A DNA stretch of 47,391 bases. Origin: an uncultured Flavobacteriaceae bacterium (GTDB taxonomy: Bacteria > Bacteroidota > Bacteroidia > Flavobacteriales > Flavobacteriaceae). The notes beneath the pieces are model-generated. The model saw only the letters and a list, made by a program, of their open reading frames with translations. It was not told the origin of the DNA and searched no databases. Position 1 is the first letter of the stretch; each line of letters begins with the position of its first letter. This document shows positions 16,600 to 24,329 of the stretch, piece after piece. Position numbers and translations under genes: made by a program. Location: contig CAJWLL010000013.1 in NCBI GenBank assembly GCA_913043275.1, forward strand, positions 1 through 47,391, read 5' to 3'.

Positions 16600-16938
16600 T
16601 TAGTTTAATGAATCGTTTCCTTTTTCCCCAGTTCTAATCCTGTAGGCTTCTTCAACGGGTAAAATAAATATTTTACCATCTCCAACTTTGTCAGTTGACG
16701 CAGTTTTTAGAATGGCGTTGACTGTTTTTTCTACAAAAGATTCTGAAACTATTATGGATAAGTATCTTCTTTGTATTTCGGAAGTGCTGTATGAAATTCC
16801 ACGATATACATGCCCTTCTTTTTCATTTCCTACTCCCGTTACATCCCAGTAGCTAAAGAAATTCACTTCGACATTGTGAAGGGCTTCTTTAATTTCATCA
16901 AATTTTGATTTTCTGATGATTGTTTCTATTTTTTTCAT
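16600..16938 (-). CDS. glnK: P-II nitrogen regulatory protein
   Basis: A 112-residue P-II protein. The start MKKIETIIRK at 16938 is chosen over a TTG 12 codons upstream, as it aligns with family N-termini. The T-loop runs from about 36 to 54 and keeps the tyrosines in HVYRGISY; Tyr50 corresponds to the uridylylated Tyr51 of E. coli GlnK. The ATP site block TDKVGDGKIF (82-91) is intact. P-II senses ATP/ADP and 2-oxoglutarate and here should control the AmtB channel coded next to it. No uridylyltransferase gene is in the window. A promoter with a long leader of about 175 bases precedes it. Confidence 0.94.
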   Translation of the reverse strand: MKKIETIIRKSKFDEIKEALHNVEVNFFSYWDVTGVGNEKEGHVYRGISYSTSEIQRRYLSIIVSESFVEKTVNAILKTASTDKVGDGKIFILPVEEAYRIRTGEKGNDSLN

Positions 16939-17120
16939 GTTTTGGATTATTAAAATATTTGTTTTAGAAAACACTTTTGAAATTTATTTTTGTTAGAGTT
17001 AGATCTGGATGTTTTCTGTGTCCATTTCTTTTACCTTATATGCTTATTATCGAAAACGCTCTCGAACCATTAATTGACTAGTAAAATCAGCCAAAAGGTT
17101 TATCATTATAGGTTATAGCT

Positions 17121-17153
17121 CAAAAATATTTTTTGAATTTAATATGACTCAAA
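17121..17153 (-). promoter_or_regulatory. Internal promoter before glnK-amtB, TTTG-N21-TATTTTTG
   Basis: On the minus strand TTTG (17150-17153) and TATTTTTG (17121-17128) are separated by 21 bases. The boxes lie just after the porin stop codon. The resulting leader of about 175 bases to the glnK start is unusually long; it includes TCGAGAGCGTTTTCGA near 17055 and no riboswitch that I recognise. Confidence 0.55.
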
Positions 17154-17162
17154 AGCATTGAT

Positions 17163-18200
17163 TTAGAATGAGTAGATAGCGGCTACTAAAAATGCAGCTA
17201 GACTATCTGTTGCTCCGTCAGCATCTGTATAAAACTTATCTGAAGCAGAGTCAATTCTAATTTCTGGTTTAAAGATGAAATTTCCAGAACTGTAACTTCC
17301 TGTTACTGTAAAGGATGTATTGTCACCTTCTCCACTAACACTTCCAATAGCACCCAGTCCATCTTCGGAAAAGGCTTCAAATCGAGCACCTAGAGCAAAG
17401 GAGTCAGAGAAAGTATACTGTGGATACAATGCTACTCCTGAGAATTCAACATTGTTATCATCACTATAGCTAGTCGCGTTGATACCAAGGAAAAAACTAT
17501 CTCCCAGATTGAAACCACCAGTAAAGTCAATTTGGCTTACGCCAGCAGTACCACCACCCAAGTAATTGATGTATTGTCCAAATATTCCAAGCTGAGCTCC
17601 AAACATATAGTCATCATCCAATGGCTGAAATTCAGTCGCATCAGTGGTGTTTAAAACAGCAAGCATAATGGAAGTGTTCTCTCCAGCAGCAATATCCGCT
17701 TTAATACCACTGTGTGAGAAAGGACCCCAAGAAAACATGTAAGAGGTCGTGTAGTTGAAGTTGGCTACTGGTGAAATCACTTCATAACCTAGGAAGGTAT
17801 TGAAGTTACCCATGGTGAGGGTGAAATAGTCACTTACATTGTAATATGCATATAGCTGATTAACGACATTAGAACTTCTATAAAAGTGAGGGTCTCCATC
17901 AATTCCAGTTTGGGGAGAACCAAAAACTGCATCAGCTCCCCTGGGACCAAAAACAAGGTCAGCGACGAATCCTGATTTTTCACCTTCATAGGAGACAATT
18001 AGGTTGGCCATGCCCATGGCAAATCCAGGAAGGTTTCCGAAAGCAGTACCAGGGATGTATTCACTGCTTCTGTAATACGTGTCAATGGAACCACTCAAAC
18101 CAAAAGTTGGAGCTGGAGCTGCCTCTTCTTCCTGTGCGATGGCAACGAGGCCAGTAATTAAGGCCAAAGATGTTAAAAAAGTTTTTTTAATAAAATTCAT
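17163..18200 (-). CDS. Outer-membrane beta-barrel porin, OmpL-like (BBP2 family)
   Basis: A 345-residue outer-membrane protein. The start MNFIKKTFLTSLALITG at 18200 gives a signal peptide cleaved after AIAQ, followed by an acidic linker (EEEAAPAPTF). The rest is a beta-barrel: alternating polar/nonpolar strands, many Gly, Tyr and Asn, and a C-terminal hydrophobic strand ending in Phe (LVAAIYSF), the Bam signal. It resembles the putative beta-barrel porin-2 (OmpL-like) family. The frame runs open upstream to 18485, but that part is not family-like. Placed before glnK-amtB and after the nitrogen-type motifs, it is inferred to let ammonium or small nitrogen compounds through the outer membrane. 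Confidence 0.8.
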   Translation of the reverse strand: MNFIKKTFLTSLALITGLVAIAQEEEAAPAPTFGLSGSIDTYYRSSEYIPGTAFGNLPGFAMGMANLIVSYEGEKSGFVADLVFGPRGADAVFGSPQTGIDGDPHFYRSSNVVNQLYAYYNVSDYFTLTMGNFNTFLGYEVISPVANFNYTTSYMFSWGPFSHSGIKADIAAGENTSIMLAVLNTTDATEFQPLDDDYMFGAQLGIFGQYINYLGGGTAGVSQIDFTGGFNLGDSFFLGINATSYSDDNNVEFSGVALYPQYTFSDSFALGARFEAFSEDGLGAIGSVSGEGDNTSFTVTGSYSSGNFIFKPEIRIDSASDKFYTDADGATDSLAAFLVAAIYSF

Positions 18201-18498
18201 AATAATAGTGTTTATGTTAGTTTTAAGTTGTGTTTTGTTTGCCCAAAGTATAGAATACTTAATCCTCGAAAACATCGATTCCTTGTTTTGATTGATACAG
18301 CCCTTCGGTTTTTCAGAATACCTAATTGATGAGCTTGGCCTCCTTTGAGAAGAGCTATTGCAGTATAACCAACAATCCTCCCTTAACGCTATGAGAAGCG
18401 TGTCCCATATAACCAAAATCTTATTAGTGGATGCTGAACCTAAAGTATCTTTGATTTTAAGTGAAGTATTCAACATGGTTAACAATTATAATTCTACT

Positions 18499-18506
18499 CA
18501 AAATTA
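18499..18506 (-). promoter_or_regulatory. -7 box TAATTTTG of the porin operon
   Basis: An exact TANNTTTG box on the minus strand with no TTG at the -33 distance. Site B2 lies 22-41 bases upstream, where an activator or repressor would touch RNA polymerase. Confidence 0.45.
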
Positions 18507-18527
18507 TATATTTAAAACTAAGACCAT

Positions 18528-18547
18528 AAAAAAATAGGGGGATAAAG
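18528..18547. promoter_or_regulatory. Putative nitrogen operator B2, half site
   Basis: On the minus strand this reads CTTTATCCCCCTATTTTTTT. It repeats the CCCCTATTTTTTT core of site B1. The G-tracts of B2 and B1 on the plus strand begin 54 bases apart, the same distance as between A1 and A2 at the GS genes. Confidence 0.4.
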
Positions 18548-18572
18548 CTAAATTTTTATTACTTTGAATAAT

Positions 18573-18597
18573 TTACCCCCAAAAAAAATAGGGGTAT
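18573..18597. promoter_or_regulatory. Putative nitrogen operator B1, inverted repeat
   Basis: TTACCCCC and GGGGTA flank an A8TA tract, making an inverted repeat like ACCCC-T5-GGGGT at 6891 but with a 10-base spacer. The minus strand carries TTTTTTTTGGGGGTAAAT, matching site A2 (TTTTTTAGGGGTAAATT). Confidence 0.45.
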
Positions 18598-18635
18598 AAT
18601 AATTAATCGTTTAAATTTTAAGAAATATTCAAAAA

Positions 18636-19013
18636 TCAATGAAGATGCTTATCGATCAAAATTCCCAGATAAACCATAAGAATTCCAGCCGTTAAACTTA
18701 ACATGCTGTAGGCTAGTAATATAGTATAATCCCCCGAACGCATAAAGGATAGATTTTCGTGAGCAAAAGAAGAAAAGGTGGTAAACCCACCGCAAAATCC
18801 TATGGTTGTAAAAAGGACCAGTGAAGATTGGTTTTCAGAACTATTTCTCAAAAAATAGCCGGTTATAATTCCTATTAATAGACAGCCAAGCAAATTGGTC
18901 CAAAAGGTATTCCAGGGAAATCCCTTGCCAGAGTAGGGTAAAACTTTACCTATAAAAAAACGTATTACTGAACCCATTCCTCCACCAATAAAAACAATCA
19001 AGATTTGCTTCAT
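18636..19013 (-). CDS. crcB: Fluoride exporter CrcB (Fluc channel)
   Basis: A 125-residue membrane protein with four hydrophobic helices, the right size for the dual-topology Fluc fluoride channel. The family signature GFCGGFTTFSSFAHE near 73-87 is complete, including the phenylalanines that line the fluoride path, and the N-terminal GGGMGSVIRF and NLLGCLLIG blocks are present. As a single crcB copy it would form the homodimeric type. It lies 8 bases after a 63-residue membrane protein gene and probably shares its transcript. I see no fluoride riboswitch upstream. Confidence 0.94.
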   Translation of the reverse strand: MKQILIVFIGGGMGSVIRFFIGKVLPYSGKGFPWNTFWTNLLGCLLIGIITGYFLRNSSENQSSLVLFTTIGFCGGFTTFSSFAHENLSFMRSGDYTILLAYSMLSLTAGILMVYLGILIDKHLH

Positions 19014-19021
19014 ATTCTAAG

Positions 19022-19213
19022 TCAAGGATTTTGAGTTAAAAATTTGATTAGAAATAGAATTCCTATAGTAAGGACGAATGTAATAAAGATTTTGACGCTT
19101 CCCTTGTAATATAATTTATGATTTTTGGAATCTTTTTTGTAAGAGAAAATTATCAGTGTCCCAAAAGCAATGATAAAAAATACTGCAAACAAAAGTTGTC
19201 CTTGACTGAACAT
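19022..19213 (-). CDS. Small two-helix membrane protein, unknown function
   Basis: A 63-residue protein with two predicted membrane helices (residues 6-23 and 43-60) joined by a basic loop (SYKKDSKNHKLYYKGS). No known domain is recognised. It lies 8 bases before crcB on the same strand, so cotranscription is likely, but the link to fluoride export is only positional. It is preceded by a nine-codon reading frame with a strong ribosome-binding site. Confidence 0.65.
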   Translation of the reverse strand: MFSQGQLLFAVFFIIAFGTLIIFSYKKDSKNHKLYYKGSVKIFITFVLTIGILFLIKFLTQNP

Positions 19214-19215
19214 TT

Positions 19216-19245
19216 TTAATTTTTGCCTAAATTAGAAAAAAACAT
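19216..19245 (-). CDS. Possible nine-codon leader peptide with a consensus Shine-Dalgarno
   Basis: The ATG at 19245 is preceded on the minus strand by AAAGGAGGTAA, a near-perfect Shine-Dalgarno, which is rare in Flavobacteriia. The frame codes MFFSNLGKN and stops 2 bases before the start of the 63-residue protein. It could couple translation to the next gene. It may be chance in an A/T-rich leader. Confidence 0.25.
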   Translation of the reverse strand: MFFSNLGKN

Positions 19246-19277
19246 TTACCTCCTTTAATTTATATTAAAATATACAA

Positions 19278-19670
19278 ATGATTAAAAATGAATTAAACGC
19301 AGTGGCTGAATTTCACAATGCATTTGGTATTGAATCTGCTGACTCACCCATTGTAAATATCTCTGAGCAAACGGTCCTTCTCAGGCATAACCTTATGAAG
19401 GAAGAAAACGAAGAATACCTTGAAGCGGCTAGGAACAAAGACCTTGTCGAAGTCGCTGACGCTTTAGGTGACATGCTCTATATTTTGTGTGGTACTATCT
19501 TGTCCCATGGAATTCAGCACAAAATTACGGAGGTCTTTAACGAAATTCAACGAAGCAATATGAGCAAGTTAGGAGCCGATGGTAAACCGATTTATCGTGA
19601 GGATGGAAAGGTGCTAAAAGGCCCTAACTACTTTAAACCCAATATTGAATCTATATTTGAAAAGGATTAA
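19278..19670 (+). CDS. MazG-like nucleotide pyrophosphohydrolase
   Basis: A 130-residue all-alpha NTP pyrophosphohydrolase of the MazG / PRA-PH clan. The metal-binding blocks are EENEEYLEA near 42-50 and EVADALGDMLYILCG near 57-71, the ExxE and ExxD pattern that binds magnesium. Enzymes of this group cleave (d)NTPs or related nucleotides to the monophosphate and pyrophosphate, often as house-cleaning. The stand-alone single-domain form and a substrate-specific tail (DGKPIYREDGKVLKGPNY) leave the true substrate open. It ends with a four-base overlap with the convergent ilvE gene. Confidence 0.83.
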   Translation: MIKNELNAVAEFHNAFGIESADSPIVNISEQTVLLRHNLMKEENEEYLEAARNKDLVEVADALGDMLYILCGTILSHGIQHKITEVFNEIQRSNMSKLGADGKPIYREDGKVLKGPNYFKPNIESIFEKD

Positions 19671-20713
19671 TCCACAGCTACCCGCCATTCATAAGGATCT
19701 TGGGACAGATTGTGTTGTATCGACATTATTTTCTCCTTTAGCTTTATTGAAAGGGGATTTTCTAATTCGGGAAGCTTGTAATTAATTCCCTTGTAGCCAA
19801 AGCTTTTGATGGGATTGATGACTACGGCTGTTCCACTTCCAAACATTTCTTTGAGTGAATTATTTTCTGAGGCTTTTACGATTTCTTCAATTTTTATTTG
19901 ACGAACTTCAACCTCAATTCCATAATCCCTAGCGATTTGTATAATACTTTTCCGAGTTACACCATCAAGAATACGATCATTAGTTGGTGCTGTAACCAAT
20001 TTGTCTTCAATCCTAAAAAAAATATTCATCGTTCCCGCTTCTTCTAAAAACTCGTGTGATTTAGCATCGGTCCAGACAATCTGCTGATAACCCTGTTTTT
20101 CGGCTAATGCAGTAGGATAAAATTGGGCAGCATAGTTGCCTGCTGCTTTGGTAAAACCTATTCCTCCATCAGCTGCCCTACTGAATTCTTCAGCAATCAA
20201 AACATTTACCTCTCCTCCGTAATATGCTTTAACAGGGCAACAAATAATTATAAAAGTATACTCTTCGGATGGTGAGGCCTGAACACATGCTTGACTTGAA
20301 AAGACAAATGGACGAACGTAGAGTGAATTTCCTATACCTGGCTTAATCCAATCCTTGTCTAATTTCAACAATGTTTTCAATCCATCAAAAAAATAGTCTT
20401 CAGGAAATTCTGGGATATGAAGTCTTTCTGATGAACGATTGATTCTTTTAAAATTTTGATCCGGTCTAAAAAGCCAGATTTTCCCTTGATCATCTTTATA
20501 GGCCTTCATCCCTTCAAAAACTGCCTGGCCATAATGAAGAACACTCATTGAAGGCTCAAAAGATAGGGGTTGATAGGGAATAACTTCGGGTACTTGCCAA
20601 TCTCCATTTTTGTATTTGCATACAAACATGTGGTCTGTAAAAACAGATCCAAAAGTCAAGTTTTCAAAATCCACATAAGCTAAGTTCGATGCAGAAGTTT
20701 TTTCTATTTTCAT
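19667..20713 (-). CDS. ilvE: Branched-chain amino acid aminotransferase
   Basis: A 348-residue class IV PLP enzyme that transfers the amino group between glutamate and the keto acids of leucine, isoleucine and valine. The PLP-binding lysine is Lys189 in GIGFTKAAGNYAAQ. Other family blocks are HYGQAVFEGMKAY near 60, RPFVFSS near 134, the EAGTMNIFF block and FGSGTAVVINPI near the C-terminus. Length fits the eukaryote-like type (about 350), not the 309-residue E. coli enzyme. It is a single gene that overlaps the convergent MazG-like gene by four bases and has no terminator of its own in between. Confidence 0.96.
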   Translation of the reverse strand: MKIEKTSASNLAYVDFENLTFGSVFTDHMFVCKYKNGDWQVPEVIPYQPLSFEPSMSVLHYGQAVFEGMKAYKDDQGKIWLFRPDQNFKRINRSSERLHIPEFPEDYFFDGLKTLLKLDKDWIKPGIGNSLYVRPFVFSSQACVQASPSEEYTFIIICCPVKAYYGGEVNVLIAEEFSRAADGGIGFTKAAGNYAAQFYPTALAEKQGYQQIVWTDAKSHEFLEEAGTMNIFFRIEDKLVTAPTNDRILDGVTRKSIIQIARDYGIEVEVRQIKIEEIVKASENNSLKEMFGSGTAVVINPIKSFGYKGINYKLPELENPLSIKLKEKIMSIQHNLSQDPYEWRVAVD

Positions 20714-20885
20714 TTTTATTTAAAAAATATTGTTAAAATTACTTTTTTTAGTTTTAATAATTTCTATCGCATCTGGTTTTTTAATAGGTAATTATTGAAT
20801 TCATTTCTAGTATTAAAATTTAAAAGATTAATAACTTTATTAAGTTGATGAGAATGTTTTTAACAAGTCCAATGTGATTTTAAAA

Positions 20886-21560
20886 ATGAAAAAAAAAATA
20901 ATTTCAACTGGAGACGGATCTCCATCACTTTATATTGAAGAATTAAATGAAACCTATCATTCAAAACATGGAGCCTTAACCGAATCAAGTTATGTTTACA
21001 TAAAAAAAGGTTTGGCTCATTGGTTAGATCAAAACAACAAAAAGGAATTAAAGGTTTTTGAGTTGGGGATGGGTACAGGATTAAATGCTTATCTCAGTTA
21101 TGTGTTTTCTGTTAATCAAAAAATATCTTGTGAGTATTTATCGATAGAAAAGTATCCTTTATCATTAAAAGAAATTAGGTCATTAAAAATGAAAGAGTCC
21201 CTTCCTGCTCGGGAACATTACCATTTTTTTGATCAATTACATGAAATGGAATGGAATCAAATGTTTTCTCAATCCGATTTTTTTTTTAAAAAAGTTAAGA
21301 AAGACTTTTTCAGTATTGGATTGGATGATAGTTATGACGTTTTATTTTATGATGCATTTGGTTACCACGCTCAATCAAATATGTGGCAAGAAAACGCCCT
21401 TCAAATATGTCATGAAATACTCAAGCCGGGTGGTGTTTGGGTAAGCTATTGTGCCAAGGGGGACGTGAGAAGAAGGTTAGAGAAAATAGGCTTTTCAGTT
21501 GAACGACTGGAGGGTCCTCCCGGAAAACGAGAAATGTTAAGAGCTATAAAGGGGGGTTAG
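20886..21560 (+). CDS. mnmD: tRNA (mnm5s2U34)-methyltransferase, MnmD
   Basis: A 224-residue SAM-dependent methyltransferase that finishes the wobble-uridine modification in tRNA for Lys, Glu and Gln. It corresponds to the methyltransferase half of E. coli MnmC, without the oxidase domain. The N-terminal DGSPSLYIEELNETYHSKHG is the family mark; FELGMGTGLNAYLS near 57-70 is the SAM loop and FYDAFGYHAQSNMW near 154-168 the motif after strand 4. A GTG 4 codons upstream is possible, but ATG 20886 begins at the conserved MKKKII. The TIGR01777 epimerase gene follows 23 bases later. Confidence 0.88.
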   Translation: MKKKIISTGDGSPSLYIEELNETYHSKHGALTESSYVYIKKGLAHWLDQNNKKELKVFELGMGTGLNAYLSYVFSVNQKISCEYLSIEKYPLSLKEIRSLKMKESLPAREHYHFFDQLHEMEWNQMFSQSDFFFKKVKKDFFSIGLDDSYDVLFYDAFGYHAQSNMWQENALQICHEILKPGGVWVSYCAKGDVRRRLEKIGFSVERLEGPPGKREMLRAIKGG

Positions 21561-21583
21561 TTTATTTTTACAAAAAACTGCGA

Positions 21584-22498
21584 ATGAAATTATTGGTTAC
21601 CGGTGCGACAGGACTGATTGGTAAAAACATCATTGCCATGGCTAGAAAACAAAATATAACAGTTCATTTCTTAACATCTAAAAAGCAAAAACTGATCTAT
21701 TCGGATGCTCTTAAAGGGTTTTATTGGAATCCTGAAAAAGGCGAGATAGATGGTCGTTGTTTTGAAGGAGTCGATACTTTGATTCATTTAGCTGGAGCAA
21801 GTATTTCAAAGCCTTGGACTCCCGATAACAAAAAAGAAATTTTTGACAGTAGGGTTAACAGTTCTCGTTTATTGGGAAAGGAGTTATATCAACAAAAAAT
21901 AAAAATGAAGAGCATCGTTTGTGCCGGAGCCATTGGTATCTATCCCAATAGCTTAGATGATGTTTATGACGAAAACAGTCGCTTGGAACAGGAAAATTTT
22001 TTACAAAAAGTCAGTTTAGCCTGGGAAAAGGAATCAAATACTTTGAAGGATTATACGAAACATTTATCTATTCTGAGAATAGGTTTGGTTTTGGACAAGG
22101 CTGGCGGCTTATTGTCTCAATTAACACTTCCTATAAAACTTTTTTCAGGAACTGCTTTTGCCTCAGGAAAACAGTGGCAGAGTTGGATCCATATCAAGGA
22201 TTTATCTAGATTATTCTTAACTGCAATCTATCAAGGTTGGGAAGGAACCTATAATGCCGTTGCACCTAATCCAGTCTCACAAAGAAGCTTTGTAAAAGCA
22301 ATAGGAAAAGCCTTTGGACGTCCTGTTTTTTTACCCAATATACCTGCTTTTTTTATAAAAATGGCCTTAGGAGAACGTTCCATTTTGATTTTAGGAAGTC
22401 AAAAGGTAAGTGCTGAATTGATTTTATCAAAGGGGTTTGTATTTCAATTCCCTTTTTTGCCAGAGGCCTTAAAAGAAATATTTGATAAAAATGAATGA
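21584..22498 (+). CDS. TIGR01777-family NAD(P)-dependent epimerase (YfcH-like)
   Basis: A 304-residue extended short-chain dehydrogenase/reductase. The Rossmann dinucleotide motif GATGLIGKNI is at residues 7-16, and the family blocks DTLIHLAGASISKPW near 66, GAIGIYPN, LRIGLVLDKAGG and WIHIKDLSRLF follow. The C-terminal 50 residues (PVFLPNIPAFFIKMALGE) are the DUF1731 tail found in this family. The substrate of TIGR01777 proteins is unknown; the call as sugar epimerase is only by fold. It may share a transcript with mnmD. Confidence 0.88.
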   Translation: MKLLVTGATGLIGKNIIAMARKQNITVHFLTSKKQKLIYSDALKGFYWNPEKGEIDGRCFEGVDTLIHLAGASISKPWTPDNKKEIFDSRVNSSRLLGKELYQQKIKMKSIVCAGAIGIYPNSLDDVYDENSRLEQENFLQKVSLAWEKESNTLKDYTKHLSILRIGLVLDKAGGLLSQLTLPIKLFSGTAFASGKQWQSWIHIKDLSRLFLTAIYQGWEGTYNAVAPNPVSQRSFVKAIGKAFGRPVFLPNIPAFFIKMALGERSILILGSQKVSAELILSKGFVFQFPFLPEALKEIFDKNE

Positions 22499-22502
22499 CA
22501 TT

Positions 22503-22534
22503 TTGGCAAAAAATTCCAATTGGCAGTAATTTTG
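22503..22534 (+). promoter_or_regulatory. Promoter of grpE-dnaJ, TTG-N21-TAATTTTG
   Basis: TTG at 22503-22505 and TAATTTTG at 22527-22534 have a 21-base spacer, the same arrangement as before glnK. No CIRCE inverted repeat is visible nearby, so HrcA control of this operon is not supported. Confidence 0.6.
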
Positions 22535-22559
22535 AAGCAAAAATAACAAATTGTAAAAA

Positions 22560-23084
22560 ATGGCAAATAAAACATCAAAACCTAAGGCTAAATCTAAAAA
22601 AACTTCTTTTAAAAAAAGTAGTAAAGTTGACATTTCCAAGCAGCTAGAGGAATTGAATGAAAATCTAAATCAAGAGAAGGACAAGTTTCTCAGATTGTTT
22701 GCTGAGTTTGAAAATTTTAAAAAAAGAACTGCTAGGGAAAGAATAGAACTTTTTAAAACTGCTGGAAAAGAAGTTATAGGAGCAATATTGCCCATATTGG
22801 ACGATTTTGAGAGGGCCATTGATCAAACCAAGGAAGTGCATGCAAAACCCATTGAGGGATTTGTATTGATCAAAAACAAATTGGGGGATGTTTTAAAAAG
22901 CAATGGCTTGAACCCCACTGAAACAAATATAGGGGATACATTTGATGCCGATATCCACGAGGCAATTACTCTTATCCCTGCAGTGGATACCTCCCAAAAG
23001 GGAAAAATAATTGACGTAACCGAAAAAGGTTATCAACTAGGGGATAAGATAATTAGATTTCCCAAAGTGGTCGTAGGACAATAA
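22560..23084 (+). CDS. grpE: Nucleotide exchange factor GrpE
   Basis: A 174-residue cofactor that releases ADP from DnaK. A basic, lysine-rich N-terminus is followed by a long coiled coil ([20 protein letters not shown], near 31-50) that forms the dimer, and then the beta domain that contacts DnaK, with [12 protein letters not shown] near 121-132 and the end [17 protein letters not shown]. All parts are normal for the family. It is 5 bases from dnaJ; dnaK itself is not in the window, so the chaperone genes are split. Confidence 0.95.
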   Translation: MANKTSKPKAKSKKTSFKKSSKVDISKQLEELNENLNQEKDKFLRLFAEFENFKKRTARERIELFKTAGKEVIGAILPILDDFERAIDQTKEVHAKPIEGFVLIKNKLGDVLKSNGLNPTETNIGDTFDADIHEAITLIPAVDTSQKGKIIDVTEKGYQLGDKIIRFPKVVVGQ

Positions 23085-23089
23085 ATCAT

Positions 23090-24196
23090 ATGAAAAGAGA
23101 TTTTTATGAAATATTGGGCGTATCAAAAGGGGCGTCAACAAATGAAATTAAAAAGGCTTACCGCAAAAAAGCAATAGAATTTCATCCAGATAAAAACCCC
23201 GGAGATAAGGAAGCAGAGGCCAATTTTAAAAAAGCAGCTGAGGCTTACGAGGTTTTGAGTGATCCCCAGAAAAAATCTCAGTACGATCAGTTCGGACATT
23301 CAGCCTTTGAGTCTTCTGGTTTCGGAGGTGGAGGTATGAATATGGACGATATTTTCAGTCAGTTTGGAGATATTTTCGGTAGTGCTTTCGGTGGAGGTGG
23401 TTTTGGTGGATTTGGTCAATCTCAAGCCAGAGGAAAAGGAAGTAATCTCAGGATCAGAGTCCATCTAAGCTTGAATGAGGTGGTAAATGGAGTAGAAAAG
23501 AAAGTGAAGGTGAGAAGAAAAGTTCAAGCCCATGGAGTAAGTTATACCACTTGTGTAACTTGTGAAGGAAGAGGTCAAGTCATGCGTATTACTAACACTA
23601 TTTTAGGAAGGATGCAAAGTTCTTCTACTTGTCCAAAGTGTAATGGAAGTGGGCAAACCATCTCAAATCGACCTTCAGGAAGCGATACCAATGGTATGGT
23701 CGAGAGCGAGGAAACGGTATCTATTAAAATACCTGCTGGAGTGGAGGAAGGAATGCAACTGAAAGTGACGGGAAAAGGCAACGAGGCATCGGGTAATGGT
23801 ATTTCGGGTGATTTGTTGGTTATGATTCAAGAAAAAACAGACGAAAGTTTTGTTCGCGAGGGAAACCATTTGCATTTTGACTTATACATTAGTATAGCTG
23901 AAGCAGCTTTGGGTGTATCTAAAGAAATTGATTTACTAGAGGGAAAAGTTAGGATTAAACTAGAATCAGGAATACAATCTGGGAAAACCTTAAGGTTGAG
24001 AGGTAAAGGCATACCAGATCTTAATGGATACGGAAAGGGAGATCTTTTGGTTCATGTCAATGTATGGACTCCAAAGACACTCAACAAGGAACAAAAACAA
24101 TTTTTCCAAAAAATGTTGCGGGACGAAAATTTCATTCCAAATCCTGACAAGGCTGACAAATCATTTTTTGAAAAGGTTAAGGATATGTTTGCATAA
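23090..24196 (+). CDS. dnaJ: Chaperone DnaJ with a half zinc-finger domain
   Basis: This 368-residue co-chaperone activates the DnaK ATPase. The J domain has HPD at 32-34, followed by a Gly/Phe-rich linker (74-112). The cysteine-rich region contains only two CxxCxGxG-type repeats (Cys155/Cys158 and Cys181/Cys184), against four in E. coli, leaving ligands for one zinc. From memory this reduced form is normal in Flavobacteriia. The two C-terminal substrate-binding domains follow, including [20 protein letters not shown]. It is in an operon with grpE and is followed by two hairpins. Confidence 0.95.
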   Translation: MKRDFYEILGVSKGASTNEIKKAYRKKAIEFHPDKNPGDKEAEANFKKAAEAYEVLSDPQKKSQYDQFGHSAFESSGFGGGGMNMDDIFSQFGDIFGSAFGGGGFGGFGQSQARGKGSNLRIRVHLSLNEVVNGVEKKVKVRRKVQAHGVSYTTCVTCEGRGQVMRITNTILGRMQSSSTCPKCNGSGQTISNRPSGSDTNGMVESEETVSIKIPAGVEEGMQLKVTGKGNEASGNGISGDLLVMIQEKTDESFVREGNHLHFDLYISIAEAALGVSKEIDLLEGKVRIKLESGIQSGKTLRLRGKGIPDLNGYGKGDLLVHVNVWTPKTLNKEQKQFFQKMLRDENFIPNPDKADKSFFEKVKDMFA

Positions 24197-24224
24197 AACT
24201 CTGATTTGACTAAATATGTATCAA

Positions 24225-24250
24225 AACACTAATTCTTTAGTGTTATTTCT
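24225..24250 (+). terminator. Terminator hairpin after dnaJ
   Basis: AACACTAA (24225-24232) pairs with TTAGTGTT (24237-24244) around TTCT, an eight-base perfect stem, followed by ATTTCTTTTT. It is weak in GC but well placed, 29 bases after the stop codon. Confidence 0.65.
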
Positions 24251-24268
24251 TTTTCATAGCTATTTTTT

Positions 24269-24303
24269 CCCATCTCTAGAAATAAGGATGGGTTTTGTTT
24301 TTG
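24269..24303 (+). terminator. Second terminator hairpin after dnaJ
   Basis: CCCATC (24269-24274) pairs with GATGGG (24287-24292) around a 12-base loop, then TTTTGTTTTTG follows. With the first hairpin it makes a tandem stop that insulates the grpE-dnaJ operon from mscS. Confidence 0.6.
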
Positions 24304-24329
24304 TATTATCTTAGTAGGGATTTAATAAA

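Larger units (their letters stand above)
18201..18635. promoter_or_regulatory. Long leader and control region of the porin/glnK/amtB operon
   Basis: These 435 bases separate the porin start from crcB. From the right they contain sites B1 and B2 of the putative nitrogen motif, the -7 box at 18499-18506, then about 290 bases of leader. The leader is open in the porin frame for 92 codons from ATG 18476 but looks non-coding in composition. I see no tRNA or known riboswitch. Confidence 0.5.

Noticed and set aside
18201..18485. Extension of the porin by 95 codons
   Set aside because: It would put a signal peptide in the middle of the protein. The peptide shows no domain; I treat it as leader.
22500..22560. 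CIRCE element before grpE-dnaJ
   Set aside because: No nine-base inverted repeat of the CIRCE type is present.
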